The notes under the pieces: generated by a model
Told to the model about the DNA's origin: nothing
What the model saw: only the letters and a program-made list of their open reading frames with translations
The model's database searches: none
Assembly (NCBI RefSeq): GCF_001494595.1
Contig: NZ_LN929907.1
Span: 1,896,246 to 1,960,245 of the forward strand
Origin: Mycobacterium sp. M26
Lineage (GTDB): Bacteria > Actinomycetota > Actinomycetes > Mycobacteriales > Mycobacteriaceae
Direction: 5' to 3'
DNA: 64,000 bases
Part shown: positions 31,437 to 41,288 of the stretch, piece after piece
How positions within the stretch are numbered: the first letter of the stretch is position 1
Layout of the letters: each line of letters opens with the position of its first letter
Position numbers and translations under genes: made by a program

Positions 31437-31583
31437 CCCGGGCAGGAACCATTCCGCGGGAACGGGATCCGCGTCGGCGGCGGGAAGGCTGATGTCGTTT
31501 CGCGGGATTCGCCGGTCCGCCCATGCCGATCCACGTAACCTCCTGCATCACCGGCTCATCCGGTGAACAGAAGGGACGCGATG

Positions 31584-33062
31584 ATGACCCGCAACTGGCG
31601 CACCAAGTCGGTGGAGCAATCCATCCTCGACACCGACGAACCGGGCACCCGGTTACGCAAAGATCTGACCTGGTGGGATCTGACCATCTTCGGGGTCTCT
31701 GTCGTGGTCGGCGCCGGCATTTTCACCGTCACCGCATCGACTTTCGGCAACATCACCGGCCCCGCGATCTCGGTGTCGTTCATCATCGCCGCGGTCACTT
31801 GCGGGCTGGCCGCGCTGTGCTACGCGGAGTTCGCCTCCACTCTGCCGGTCGCGGGCAGCGCCTACACGTTCTCTTATGCCACCTTCGGTGAGTTCGTCGC
31901 GTGGATCATTGGCTGGGATCTGGTGCTGGAGTTCGCGGTCGGTGCCGCGGTGGTGGCCAAAGGCTGGTCGAGCTATCTGGGCACGGTCTTCGGGTTCTCC
32001 GGCGGCGTGGTGGACGTGGGGCCGTTCGACTTCGACTGGGGCGCCCTGCTGATCATCGCCGCGGTGGCCACCCTGCTGGCCCTGGGCACCAAACTGTCGT
32101 CGAACTTCTCCTTCGCCATGACCGCGATCAAGGTGTCGGTGGTGCTGCTCGTCGTGGTTGTCGGCGCCTTCTACATCAAGACGGCCAACTACTCGCCATT
32201 CATCCCGCCCGCCGAGGGCGGCAAGGGCAGCGACGCCAGCGGGATCAACCAGTCGGTGTTCTCCTTGCTCACCGGAGCTGAGGGAAGCCACTACGGCTGG
32301 TACGGCCTGCTGGCCGGTGCCTCGATCGTGTTCTTCGCGTTCATCGGGTTCGACGTGGTGGCCACCACCGCCGAGGAGACCAAGAATCCGCAGCGCGACG
32401 TCGCCCGCGGCATCCTTGCCTCGCTGGCGATCGTCACCGTGCTCTACGTCGCGGTCTCGGTGGTGCTCTCCGGGATGGTGAATTACAAGGATCTGGCGTC
32501 CGGGGGGCACGGCCAGGCCAACCTCGCCACCGCGTTCTCGATCAACGGGGTGAACTGGGCGGCGAAGGTGATCTCGATCGGGGCGCTGGCCGGCTTGACG
32601 ACCGTCGTCATGGTGCTGGTGCTGGGCCAGTCCCGGGTCCTGTTCGCGATGTCGCGGGACGGCCTGCTGCCGCGGGGGCTGGCCCACACCGGGTCGCACG
32701 GAACCCCGGTGCGCATCACCGTCATCGTCGCCGTCCTCATTGCGGTGGCGGCCACCGTCTTCCCGATCGCCAAACTCGAGGAGATGGTCAACGTCGGCAC
32801 CCTGTTCGCGTTCGTGCTCGTGTCGGCCGGCGTGATCGTCCTGCGGCGCACCCGACCCGACCTGGAACGCGGGTTCAAGGCACCGTTCGTGCCGGTGCTG
32901 CCGATCCTGTCGATCGTCGCGTGCGTGTGGCTGATGCTCAACCTCACCGGCCTGACCTGGATCAGGTTCGGCATCTGGATGGTCATCGGCGTCGTCATCT
33001 ACCTCGCCTACGGGCGCAGGCACTCGGTACTCGGGCAACGGCAGGCCGCCACCAGCAGCTGA
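31584..33062 (+). CDS. APC-superfamily amino acid permease
   Basis: This protein of 492 residues (Rv3253c position) is a 12-helix transporter of the cationic amino acid type: the first helix has TIFGVSVVVGAGIFTVTAS, then GLAALCYAEFAS, GSAYTFSYATFGEFVAWIIGW (in pieces) and FFAFIGFDVVATTAEETKNPQRD. It likely imports arginine, lysine or related amines. AAGGGA (31571-31576) serves ATG 31584 (7 nt) or the adjacent ATG 31581. A small hairpin, CACCGG and CCGGTG around 5 nt (31549-31565), lies just before the ribosome binding site. Confidence 0.9.
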   Translation: MTRNWRTKSVEQSILDTDEPGTRLRKDLTWWDLTIFGVSVVVGAGIFTVTASTFGNITGPAISVSFIIAAVTCGLAALCYAEFASTLPVAGSAYTFSYATFGEFVAWIIGWDLVLEFAVGAAVVAKGWSSYLGTVFGFSGGVVDVGPFDFDWGALLIIAAVATLLALGTKLSSNFSFAMTAIKVSVVLLVVVVGAFYIKTANYSPFIPPAEGGKGSDASGINQSVFSLLTGAEGSHYGWYGLLAGASIVFFAFIGFDVVATTAEETKNPQRDVARGILASLAIVTVLYVAVSVVLSGMVNYKDLASGGHGQANLATAFSINGVNWAAKVISIGALAGLTTVVMVLVLGQSRVLFAMSRDGLLPRGLAHTGSHGTPVRITVIVAVLIAVAATVFPIAKLEEMVNVGTLFAFVLVSAGVIVLRRTRPDLERGFKAPFVPVLPILSIVACVWLMLNLTGLTWIRFGIWMVIGVVIYLAYGRRHSVLGQRQAATSS

Positions 33063-33080
33063 TTTACAAAAGCATGCTGT

Positions 33081-33114
33081 TTGTCTAGACAACCGACAAA
33101 TTCACCTCTATAGT
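33081..33114 (+). promoter_or_regulatory. Promoter and palindromic operator of the alkB operon
   Basis: A perfect 12-bp palindrome TTGTCTAGACAA (33081-33092) covers the -35 box TAGACA (33086-33091). The -10 box TATAGT (33109-33114) follows after exactly 17 nt. A looser repeat TTTGTC ... GACAAA spans 33080-33100. A repressor bound here would block RNA polymerase; the TetR gene ending the operon is the obvious candidate. Confidence 0.75.
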
Positions 33115-33156
33115 CAACTCATCAACGGTGATGGCACTCACATGGAGGTAATAGTC

Positions 33157-34404
33157 GTGACGTCTCAGCTAGATACCGGCACGGCCCGGGTCGAACCCAC
33201 GCAGTGGCGTGACAAGAAGCGCTACCTGTGGCTGATGGGTCTGATCGCACCCACCGCGTTGTTCGTGGTGCTGCCGATCGTCTGGGGCATGAACCAACTC
33301 GGTTGGACCGCTGCGTCGCAGGTGTTCTTCTGGGTCGGTCCGTTCCTGATCTACATGCTGCTGCCGGCGCTGGACCTGAAGTTCGGCCGCGACGGGCAGA
33401 ACCCGCCCGATGAGGTGATGGAGTACCTGGAGAACGACAAGTACTACCGGTACTGCACCTACATCTTCATCCCGTTCCAGTACGCCAGCCTGATCTTCGG
33501 TGCCTACATGTTCACCGCGTCGGACCTGAGCTGGCTGGGCTACGAGGGTGGCCTGAGCTGGTTCGCCAAGATCGGTCTGGCCCTGTCGGTCGGCGTGCTC
33601 GGCGGAACCGGTATTAACACCGCCCACGAACTCGGCCACAAGAAGGAGTCGCTGGAGCGTTGGTTGTCCAAGATCACGCTGGCCCAGACCGCCTACGGCC
33701 ACTTCTACATCGAGCACAACCGTGGCCACCACGTCCGCGTCGCCACTCCGGAAGACCCCGCATCGTCGCGCTTCGGTGAGACGTTCTGGGAGTTCCTGCC
33801 GCGCAGCGTGTGGGGCAGTGCCCGCTCGGCCGTCAAGCTCGAGGCCGCCCGCATCCGCCGGCTCGGCAAGAGCCCGTGGGACCCGCGCACCTGGCTGGGC
33901 AACGACGTCCTCAACGCGTGGCTGATGACCGTCGTGCTGTTCGGCGCCCTGATCGCGGTGTTCGGCCCGGCCCTGATCCCGTTCCTGATCATCCAGGCGG
34001 TGTTCGGCTTCGCGATGCTGGAGTCGGTCAACTACCTCGAGCACTACGGCCTGCTGCGGCAGAAGAACGAGAACGGCCGCTACGAGCGGTGCACCCCGGA
34101 GCACAGCTGGAACTCTGATCACCTGGTGACCAACCTGTTCCTGTACCACCTGCAGCGGCACAGTGATCACCACGCCAACCCCACCCGGCGCTACCAGACG
34201 CTGCGCAGTATGGACGGTGCTCCCGAGCTGCCGACCGGCTACGCGACCCTGATCGGCGTGACCTACCTGCCGTGGGTGTGGCGCAAGATGATGGACCACC
34301 GGGTCCTCGAGCACTACAACGGCGATATCACCAAGGTGAACATCGACCCGCGTCGCCGCGAGAAGATCCTGGCCCGCTACGGAGCAGCTGGAGCCAACGC
34401 ATGA
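33157..34404 (+). CDS. alkB: Alkane 1-monooxygenase
   Basis: This 415-residue integral membrane diiron enzyme oxidises medium/long alkanes to 1-alkanols. The histidine boxes are HELGH (157-161), EHNRGHH (186-192) and LQRHSDHH (332-339), plus NYLEHYGL, with six hydrophobic helices between. The GTG start at 33157 is fixed by GGAGGT (33144-33149) 7 nt upstream, giving the usual 416 codons. Two rubredoxins and a TetR regulator follow with 4-nt overlaps, the standard actinobacterial alk operon (Rv3252c-Rv3249c). Confidence 0.96.
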   Translation: MTSQLDTGTARVEPTQWRDKKRYLWLMGLIAPTALFVVLPIVWGMNQLGWTAASQVFFWVGPFLIYMLLPALDLKFGRDGQNPPDEVMEYLENDKYYRYCTYIFIPFQYASLIFGAYMFTASDLSWLGYEGGLSWFAKIGLALSVGVLGGTGINTAHELGHKKESLERWLSKITLAQTAYGHFYIEHNRGHHVRVATPEDPASSRFGETFWEFLPRSVWGSARSAVKLEAARIRRLGKSPWDPRTWLGNDVLNAWLMTVVLFGALIAVFGPALIPFLIIQAVFGFAMLESVNYLEHYGLLRQKNENGRYERCTPEHSWNSDHLVTNLFLYHLQRHSDHHANPTRRYQTLRSMDGAPELPTGYATLIGVTYLPWVWRKMMDHRVLEHYNGDITKVNIDPRRREKILARYGAAGANA

Positions 34405-34574
34405 GCGCCTACAAGTGCCCGATCTGTGACTACGTGTACGACGAGGCCACAGGTGCCGCCCGGGAAGGTTTCCCGGCCGGCACCGCCTGGGCCGACATCC
34501 CCGACGACTGGTGCTGCCCGGACTGCGGGGTCCGAGAGAAGATCGACTTCGAAGCCATGGAGGTAAAGCAGTGA
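34401..34574 (+). CDS. rubA: Rubredoxin (first)
   Basis: This 57-residue protein carries one Fe(SCys)4 site: CPIC (Cys6, Cys9) and CPDC (Cys39, Cys42), with the conserved tyrosine and WADIPDDW. It passes electrons from a reductase to AlkB. Compared with the second rubredoxin it has an acidic arginine-containing AREGFPAGT loop, a difference typical of the AlkG1/AlkG2 pair, so it may be the less active AlkG1 type. ATG 34401 overlaps the alkB stop (ATGA). Confidence 0.95.
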   Translation: MSAYKCPICDYVYDEATGAAREGFPAGTAWADIPDDWCCPDCGVREKIDFEAMEVKQ

Positions 34575-34759
34575 GCGAGCAGGCGTACAAGCTGTTCATC
34601 TGCGTGCAGTGCGGATTCGAGTACGACGAAGCCAAGGGCTGGCCGGAGGACGGCATCGCCCCCGGCACCCGGTGGGACGACATCCCGGAGGACTGGAGCT
34701 GCCCGGACTGCGGCGCGGCCAAGTCGGACTTCGAGATGGTGGAAGTCGCGCGCGGGTGA
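34571..34759 (+). CDS. rubB: Rubredoxin (second)
   Basis: This 62-residue rubredoxin has C-x-x-C at 11-14 and 44-47 and the [20 protein letters not shown] body of AlkG2-type rubredoxins, the form able to reduce AlkB in other bacteria. The GTG start (34571) overlaps the rubA stop (GTGA), and its own stop overlaps the likely GTG of the TetR gene, so the whole operon is translationally chained. Confidence 0.95.
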   Translation: MSEQAYKLFICVQCGFEYDEAKGWPEDGIAPGTRWDDIPEDWSCPDCGAAKSDFEMVEVARG

Positions 34760-35400
34760 CAACGGCTGTTTCGACTACGCTCGCGCGTGTGACGAGGCCT
34801 CGGGTTCCCTATCCCGAGGCCTCGCGTGCGCTCTTGCGGGATTCGGTGCTCGACGCCATGCGCGAGGAGCTGCTGACCAAGGACTGGTCGGCGATCACGC
34901 TGTCCGACGTCGCCCGCACCGCCGGCATCAGCCGGCAGACCATCTACAACGAGTTCGGCTCCCGGCAGGGCCTGGCGCAGGGATACGCCTTGAGACTGAC
35001 CGATCGGCTGGTCGACGCCATCGACGACGCGATCACCTCGAACGTCGGCAACGTCTTCGCGGCCTTCTCCGAGGGCTTCCGGGTGTTCTTCACCGAGTCG
35101 GCCGCCGACCCGCTGGTGATCTCCCTGCTCACCGGGGTGGCCAAGCCCGACCTGCTGCAGATGATCACCACCGACAGCGCCCCGATCATCACCCGGGCCT
35201 CCGAGCGGCTGACCGAGGCGTTCATCAACAGCTGGGTCGGGGCCAGCGACTCCGACGCCGGCGTCCTGGCCCGCGCGATCGTCCGGCTGGCGATGAGCTA
35301 CATCTCGATGCCGCCGGAAGCCAACCACGACGTGGCCGCTGACCTAGCCCGTTTGATGACGCCGTTCGCCGAACGCTACGGTGTTATCGATATTCCCTAG
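34756..35400 (+). CDS. TetR-family regulator of the alk operon
   Basis: This protein of 214 residues (Rv3249c position) has an N-terminal TetR helix-turn-helix: [30 protein letters not shown] read over about residues 43-73. The C-terminal helical domain should bind a ligand, probably an alkane oxidation product. AlkX of Dietzia, in the same place, represses its own operon. The palindrome over the alkB -35 box is its likely operator. GTG 34756 overlaps the rubB stop; a second GTG at 34789 also fits. Confidence 0.9.
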   Translation: MTTAVSTTLARVTRPRVPYPEASRALLRDSVLDAMREELLTKDWSAITLSDVARTAGISRQTIYNEFGSRQGLAQGYALRLTDRLVDAIDDAITSNVGNVFAAFSEGFRVFFTESAADPLVISLLTGVAKPDLLQMITTDSAPIITRASERLTEAFINSWVGASDSDAGVLARAIVRLAMSYISMPPEANHDVAADLARLMTPFAERYGVIDIP

Positions 35401-35455
35401 CTGTCAGAGCGCCCACTGCGCCTGTCCCGCGAGCCCGCAGGCTGGGGATGTCGCC

Positions 35456-35473
35456 TGCGCGCGTCTGCGCGCA
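35456..35473 (+). other. GC-rich hairpin in the sahH leader
   Basis: TGCGCGC and GCGCGCA form a perfect 7-bp stem with loop GTCT, 33 nt before the sahH start. Upstream, AGCC-CGC-AGGCT at about 35432-35443 makes a second small hairpin. The 105-nt gap between the TetR stop and sahH is thus structured. I could not match it to the SAH riboswitch consensus. Confidence 0.35.
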
Positions 35474-35505
35474 CACCGGCAATGACGAACGAAGAGGGCT
35501 CTTAC

Positions 35506-36966
<1,461 letters not shown>

Positions 36967-36976
36967 AGCGCGCGCC

Positions 36977-37030
36977 GAGGCGGCGCACGGATCGGGCCCG
37001 GATGGGACAACTCGATCTGTGCGCCGCCTC
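36977..37030 (+). terminator. Long hairpin after sahH
   Basis: GAGGCGGCGCACGGATC (36977-36993) pairs with 37014-37030 over 17 bp with one G-U pair; the loop is 20 nt. It begins 11 nt after the sahH stop. There is no U-tract, but the stem is long enough for a mycobacterial-type terminator. It ends 21 nt before the lipase gene start. Confidence 0.65.
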
Positions 37031-37050
37031 AATGCCGTAATCTGCGCCGC

Positions 37051-38349
37051 ATGGGATTGCGGTTTTTCGTTGTAATTGTCTGCGCCGCAACATTGTTCGC
37101 GCCGGTCGCGCATGCCGACCGCAACTGGGACCCGTACTACAACGAAGACGAGTACACCGAGTTCTACACCCCGCCCAACCCGATCCCGCCGCAGTTGCAA
37201 CCGGGTGACGTGGTGCGCAGCGAGCCGTCGCGGCTGGTGCTCGAACCCTCCGGGCAGCTCGGCGCGATCATGGCCACCGGAACTCGCGTCATGTACCGCA
37301 GCACCGACGGGCGCGGTAACCCGGACGTGGTCACCGGCACCTACTTCGAGCCGTTCAACGACTGGCCGGGCCGTGGCCCGCGGCCGCTGATCGTCTACGG
37401 TCCCGGGACCCAGGGGCAGGGCGACCAGTGCGCACCGTCGCGGCAGTTCAACCAGGGCATCCACTGGGCGCCGTACCTGGATCTGACGTTCAACTACGAG
37501 GAGATGTTCGTCGCGACGATGGTGGCCCGCGGGTTCGCCATCTTCATGACCGACTACGAGGGCCTGGGCACCATCGGGGTGCAGCACACCTACGTCAACC
37601 GGCTCTCCGAAGGCCACGCCATGCTCGACGGCGCCCGCGCCGCCATGCGGCTTCCCGACACCTCACTGAATCCCCATGGGCCGGTGGCCTTTTGGGGCTA
37701 CTCGCAAGGGGGCGGGGCGGCGGCCTCGGCGGCCGAGCTGGCCTCGACCTACGCCCCCGAGCAGCACGTCGTGGGCAGCTACGCCGGTGCGCCGCCCGCC
37801 GACCTGAAGGAACTGTTTCCCTACGCCGACGGCAGTGCCCTGGTGGGGGTGGTCGGCTACGCGCTGAACTCGGTGATCGCCGCCTACCCCGAGCACGCCG
37901 ACGAGATCCGGGCCACCCTGACCCCGCGCGGAGAAGACCTGCTCGCCAAGGTCGCCGACCAGTGCGTGGCAGAAACATTGACCAAGTTCATGTTTCGGCA
38001 CCTACAGCCCTACTTCAACCGCGACATGACCGAACTGGTGAACTCCGAGCCGTTCTCCAGCCTGTTCGACGAGCAGCGGATCGGGCGCCTCAAACCCAAT
38101 GCGCCCGTGTTGATCAACAGCAATCGCTACGACCCGTTGGTGCCGTGGGCGGCGGCCAACCAGCTCGGCCGCGACTGGTGCGCGCAGGGGGCCGACGTCG
38201 AGTTCCGCACCAACGAGGAACCGCCGTTCCTGAACAAGGCGGTGGTCAACCATGCCCTGCCCATGCTGGTCGACGGCGAGGCCGCGATGCAGTGGATCGC
38301 CGACCGGTTCAACGGCGAACCGACCACACCGAACTGCGGGCAGTTCTGA
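37051..38349 (+). CDS. Secreted lipase-family protein
   Basis: This 432-residue protein has a Sec signal peptide (hydrophobic core FFVVIVCAATLFAPV, cleavage after AHA near residue 22) and the secretory lipase (LIP) fold: YGPGTQGQGDQCAPS, TDYEGLG, the nucleophile elbow GYSQGG with Ser218, and C-terminal Asp/His candidates in NSNRYDPLVPW and NHALPML. It probably hydrolyses ester bonds in lipids outside the membrane. M. tuberculosis has no such gene between sahH and tmk, so this is accessory. Confidence 0.85.
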   Translation: MGLRFFVVIVCAATLFAPVAHADRNWDPYYNEDEYTEFYTPPNPIPPQLQPGDVVRSEPSRLVLEPSGQLGAIMATGTRVMYRSTDGRGNPDVVTGTYFEPFNDWPGRGPRPLIVYGPGTQGQGDQCAPSRQFNQGIHWAPYLDLTFNYEEMFVATMVARGFAIFMTDYEGLGTIGVQHTYVNRLSEGHAMLDGARAAMRLPDTSLNPHGPVAFWGYSQGGGAAASAAELASTYAPEQHVVGSYAGAPPADLKELFPYADGSALVGVVGYALNSVIAAYPEHADEIRATLTPRGEDLLAKVADQCVAETLTKFMFRHLQPYFNRDMTELVNSEPFSSLFDEQRIGRLKPNAPVLINSNRYDPLVPWAAANQLGRDWCAQGADVEFRTNEEPPFLNKAVVNHALPMLVDGEAAMQWIADRFNGEPTTPNCGQF

Positions 38350-38352
38350 GCC

Positions 38353-39840
38353 TCAGCTCTCGATTCGGCCGCTGATGGTCTGGTAGGCCGCACCGATCAT
38401 GCCGCGTAGTGCCTCGGTTTCGCGTGCGCCGGCGGGCGGCAGCACCAGCGACGCCATACCGGCCGGGCCTGCGTTCGCGGCGATGGTGCGCTTGTGGCTG
38501 AACTCGTCGAAGCCGACCTTGCCGTGGTAGGCGCCCATCCCGCTGCGGCCGATACCGCCGGCCGGCGCCCCCGGCGTCGACCAGTGGAAGCCGACGTCGT
38601 TGCGGGTGACCCCACCACTGGTGGTGCGGGCGATGAACCGCTGGAACTGCGGGCCGTCGGAGCCGAAGAAGTAGGCGCCCAGGGGACTGGGGAAGGAGTT
38701 GATGTAGTCGATCGCCTCGTCGAGGTCGGTGTAGGGGTACACGACGATCACCGGGCCGAAAATCTCCTCGGTCGCGATATGCATATCCGGGGTGACGTCG
38801 AGCAGCACCGTCGGGGCGATCCGGCGGGTGGCCGCATCCGGCAGCGACTCGGCCTCGTCGGCGGGGGCGATCGTCACCACCCGGGCGCCCTTGGCTGCGG
38901 CGTCCTCGACGAGGCCGACCACACGGGCGAAGTTGCGGTCATTGACGATGGTGACGACGTTCTCGTTGTTCACGTAGGTGGGGAAGCGGCGCTCGACGGA
39001 CTCGCGGTAGAGCGACACGAACTCCTCCACCGCAGCGGCCGGCACGAACACGTAGTCCGGGCACAGGCAGATCTGTCCGCCGTTCATCAGGCGAACACCG
39101 GAGATCCGGTCGGCGGCCAGCGCCAGATCCGCATCGTCGGCGATCACCACCGGATTCTTGCCGCCCAACTCCAGCGTCACCGGCACCAGGTTGCGGCCGG
39201 CTGCCTGGGCGACGATTGCTCCGACCGAGGGTGACCCGGTGAAGATCAGGTGGTCGAACGGCAGGTCGGAAAACGCTGCAGCAGTGTCGATTCCGCCGCG
39301 AACCACCTCGACTTCGTCTGGGCGCATCCGGCTGTTGACCGCTTCGGCGAACACCGCCGCGGTGCGCTCGGGGATATCGGAGAACTTGATCATCAGCCGG
39401 TTGCCGGCGGCCAGTGCCTCGATCGCGGGCTGAATCACCAAGAGCACCGGGAAGTTCCACGGCCCGACGATGCCGACGACACCTTTGGGGCGGGTCTGCA
39501 CAAAGGCCGGGATGCCGGCCATGGTGGCCACCGGCAGTTCCTCATCGGCCATCCAGTCCTCGATGCCGGCCCGGATCACGTCGATCTCCGGCAGCACGCT
39601 GACGATCTCGGCGAAGTAGCTCGTCAGCGCGGGCCGGTTGCCGAAGTCGGCGCTGAGCGCGGCGACCAGGTCGTCGGCGTACTCCAGAACACCGGCCATG
39701 AACCGATCGATGCGGTCCAGTCGCTCCTGGGCGCTCGGCGACCCCGCGGCGATGTGCGCCGCCCGTTGCATGTCCAGGGCGGCGCGCAACTGGGTCACCG
39801 AGGGATCCACACCGAGATGGGACGGTGCTGTTGTGGTCAT
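38353..39840 (-). CDS. Aldehyde dehydrogenase (coniferyl-aldehyde-dehydrogenase-like)
   Basis: This 495-residue NAD(P)-dependent enzyme has PKGVVGIVGPWNFP, FTGSPSVG in the cofactor-binding region, ELGGKNP with the general-base glutamate, the catalytic cysteine in GGQICLCP (Cys258), and EEIFGPV near the C-terminus. It resembles class 3-like ALDHs acting on aromatic or medium-chain aldehydes. It is convergent with the lipase (3-nt gap). A possible link with AlkB, whose alcohols become aldehydes, is only contextual. Confidence 0.9.
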   Translation of the reverse strand: MTTTAPSHLGVDPSVTQLRAALDMQRAAHIAAGSPSAQERLDRIDRFMAGVLEYADDLVAALSADFGNRPALTSYFAEIVSVLPEIDVIRAGIEDWMADEELPVATMAGIPAFVQTRPKGVVGIVGPWNFPVLLVIQPAIEALAAGNRLMIKFSDIPERTAAVFAEAVNSRMRPDEVEVVRGGIDTAAAFSDLPFDHLIFTGSPSVGAIVAQAAGRNLVPVTLELGGKNPVVIADDADLALAADRISGVRLMNGGQICLCPDYVFVPAAAVEEFVSLYRESVERRFPTYVNNENVVTIVNDRNFARVVGLVEDAAAKGARVVTIAPADEAESLPDAATRRIAPTVLLDVTPDMHIATEEIFGPVIVVYPYTDLDEAIDYINSFPSPLGAYFFGSDGPQFQRFIARTTSGGVTRNDVGFHWSTPGAPAGGIGRSGMGAYHGKVGFDEFSHKRTIAANAGPAGMASLVLPPAGARETEALRGMIGAAYQTISGRIES

Positions 39841-39908
39841 GGACTACATCCCTTCGCCGGGGCTTCGATGCGCCGAACTCTACCGGCGGCACGCACTAGG
39901 CTCGCGGG

Positions 39909-40541
39909 GTGCTGATCGTCATCGAGGGACTCGACGGAGCCGGAAAGCGCACGCTGACCCGCGGCCTACAGCAGGCCTTCGAAGCCGACGGCTGCTCGGT
40001 GACCACGCTGGCGTTCCCGCGCTACGGCGACTCGATCCACGCCGATCTGGCCAGCGAGGCCCTGCACGGCCGGCACGGCGACCTGGCCGAGTCCGTCTAC
40101 GCCATGGCCGTGCTGTTCGCCCTCGACCGGGCCGGCGCCAAAGACCTCATCGCGGATCTGGGCGCGCGCTACGACGTCATCATCCTGGACCGCTATGTCG
40201 CCTCCAATGCTGCCTACAGCGCCGCGCGGCTCCACCAGGGCGCGACCGGCGAGGTGGTGTCGTGGGTGGGTGAGCTGGAGTACGGGCGGTTCGCCCTGCC
40301 CCGGCCGGACCGGCAGCTGCTTCTCGACGCCTCCGTCGAGCTGGCGGCCCAGCGCGCCCGGCAGCGCGCCGAGCAGGAATCCGACCGAGCGCGTGACGCC
40401 TATGAGCGCGACGACGGGCTCCAGCAGCGCACCGGAGCGGTCTACGCCGAGTTGGCTGCCGCCGATTGGGGCGGTCCGTGGTCGGTCATCGCCCCCGACG
40501 TCAACCCGATTGAGCTCGCCCGGTCATTGCACGCAGGGTAA
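39909..40541 (+). CDS. tmk: Thymidylate kinase (mycobacterial type)
   Basis: This 210-residue enzyme phosphorylates dTMP. It has the P-loop GLDGAGKRT (7-15), in which an arginine replaces the usual serine as in mycobacterial TMPK, the DRYVASNAAYSAAR segment with DR(Y) and the mycobacterial asparagines, and the LID region RARQRAEQE. The GTG start at 39909 follows TAGGCT (39897-39902) by exactly 6 nt with no ribosome binding site, suggesting a leaderless mRNA. mtrA lies 53 nt downstream. Confidence 0.95.
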   Translation: MLIVIEGLDGAGKRTLTRGLQQAFEADGCSVTTLAFPRYGDSIHADLASEALHGRHGDLAESVYAMAVLFALDRAGAKDLIADLGARYDVIILDRYVASNAAYSAARLHQGATGEVVSWVGELEYGRFALPRPDRQLLLDASVELAAQRARQRAEQESDRARDAYERDDGLQQRTGAVYAELAAADWGGPWSVIAPDVNPIELARSLHAG

Positions 40542-40594
40542 ATGTCGTGACGCGCCCGTGTGGTAGCCGGGGTTTGTCGCGATTCGGTGACACC

Positions 40595-41281
40595 ATGGAC
40601 TCCATGAGGCAAAGGATTCTGGTTGTCGACGACGATCCGTCGTTGGCCGAGATGCTCACCATCGTGCTGCGGGGTGAGGGTTTCGACACCGCGGTGATCG
40701 GCGACGGGTCGCAGGCGCTGACGGCGGTGCGTGAACTGCGCCCCGATCTGGTGCTACTGGACCTCATGCTGCCCGGGATGAACGGCATCGACGTATGCCG
40801 GGTGCTGCGTGCGGACTCCGGTGTGCCGATCGTGATGCTGACCGCCAAGACCGACACTGTCGACGTGGTGCTGGGCCTGGAGTCCGGCGCCGACGACTAC
40901 GTGATGAAGCCCTTCAAGCCGAAGGAGCTGGTGGCCCGGGTTCGTGCGCGGCTGCGTCGCAACGAGGACGAGCCGGCCGAGATGCTGTCGATCGCCGATA
41001 TCGACATCGACGTGCCCGCCCATAAGGTGACCCGCAATGGTGAGCAGATTTCGCTGACACCGCTGGAGTTCGACCTGCTGGTGGCGCTGGCACGCAAACC
41101 GCGGCAGGTGTTTACTCGAGATGTGCTGCTCGAACAGGTGTGGGGTTACCGTCACCCCGCCGACACCCGTTTGGTGAACGTGCATGTCCAGCGGTTGCGG
41201 GCCAAGGTCGAGAAGGACCCGGAGAACCCGCAGGTGGTGCTGACCGTTCGAGGAGTGGGATACAAGGCCGGACCTCCGTGA
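40595..41281 (+). CDS. mtrA: Response regulator MtrA
   Basis: This 228-residue OmpR-type regulator is nearly identical to M. tuberculosis MtrA. The receiver domain (about 7-120) has DDD at 12-14, the phosphoacceptor Asp56 in LLDLMLPG and the MLTAKTD lysine. The DNA-binding winged helix (about 130-226) contains [14 protein letters not shown] and [15 protein letters not shown]. It controls cell division and wall genes (dnaA, ripA, fbpB in other species) and is essential in M. tuberculosis. ATG 40595 reproduces the known MDxMRQR start. mtrB follows after 7 nt. Confidence 0.98.
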   Translation: MDSMRQRILVVDDDPSLAEMLTIVLRGEGFDTAVIGDGSQALTAVRELRPDLVLLDLMLPGMNGIDVCRVLRADSGVPIVMLTAKTDTVDVVLGLESGADDYVMKPFKPKELVARVRARLRRNEDEPAEMLSIADIDIDVPAHKVTRNGEQISLTPLEFDLLVALARKPRQVFTRDVLLEQVWGYRHPADTRLVNVHVQRLRAKVEKDPENPQVVLTVRGVGYKAGPP

Positions 41282-41288
41282 GCCGCGC

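Noticed and set aside
33169..35328. Minus-strand frame of about 720 codons across alkB, rubA, rubB and tetR
   Set aside because: It crosses four well-supported genes and has no recognisable domain.
35401..35505. SAH riboswitch before sahH
   Set aside because: The hairpins present do not reproduce the consensus I know; kept only as a structured leader.
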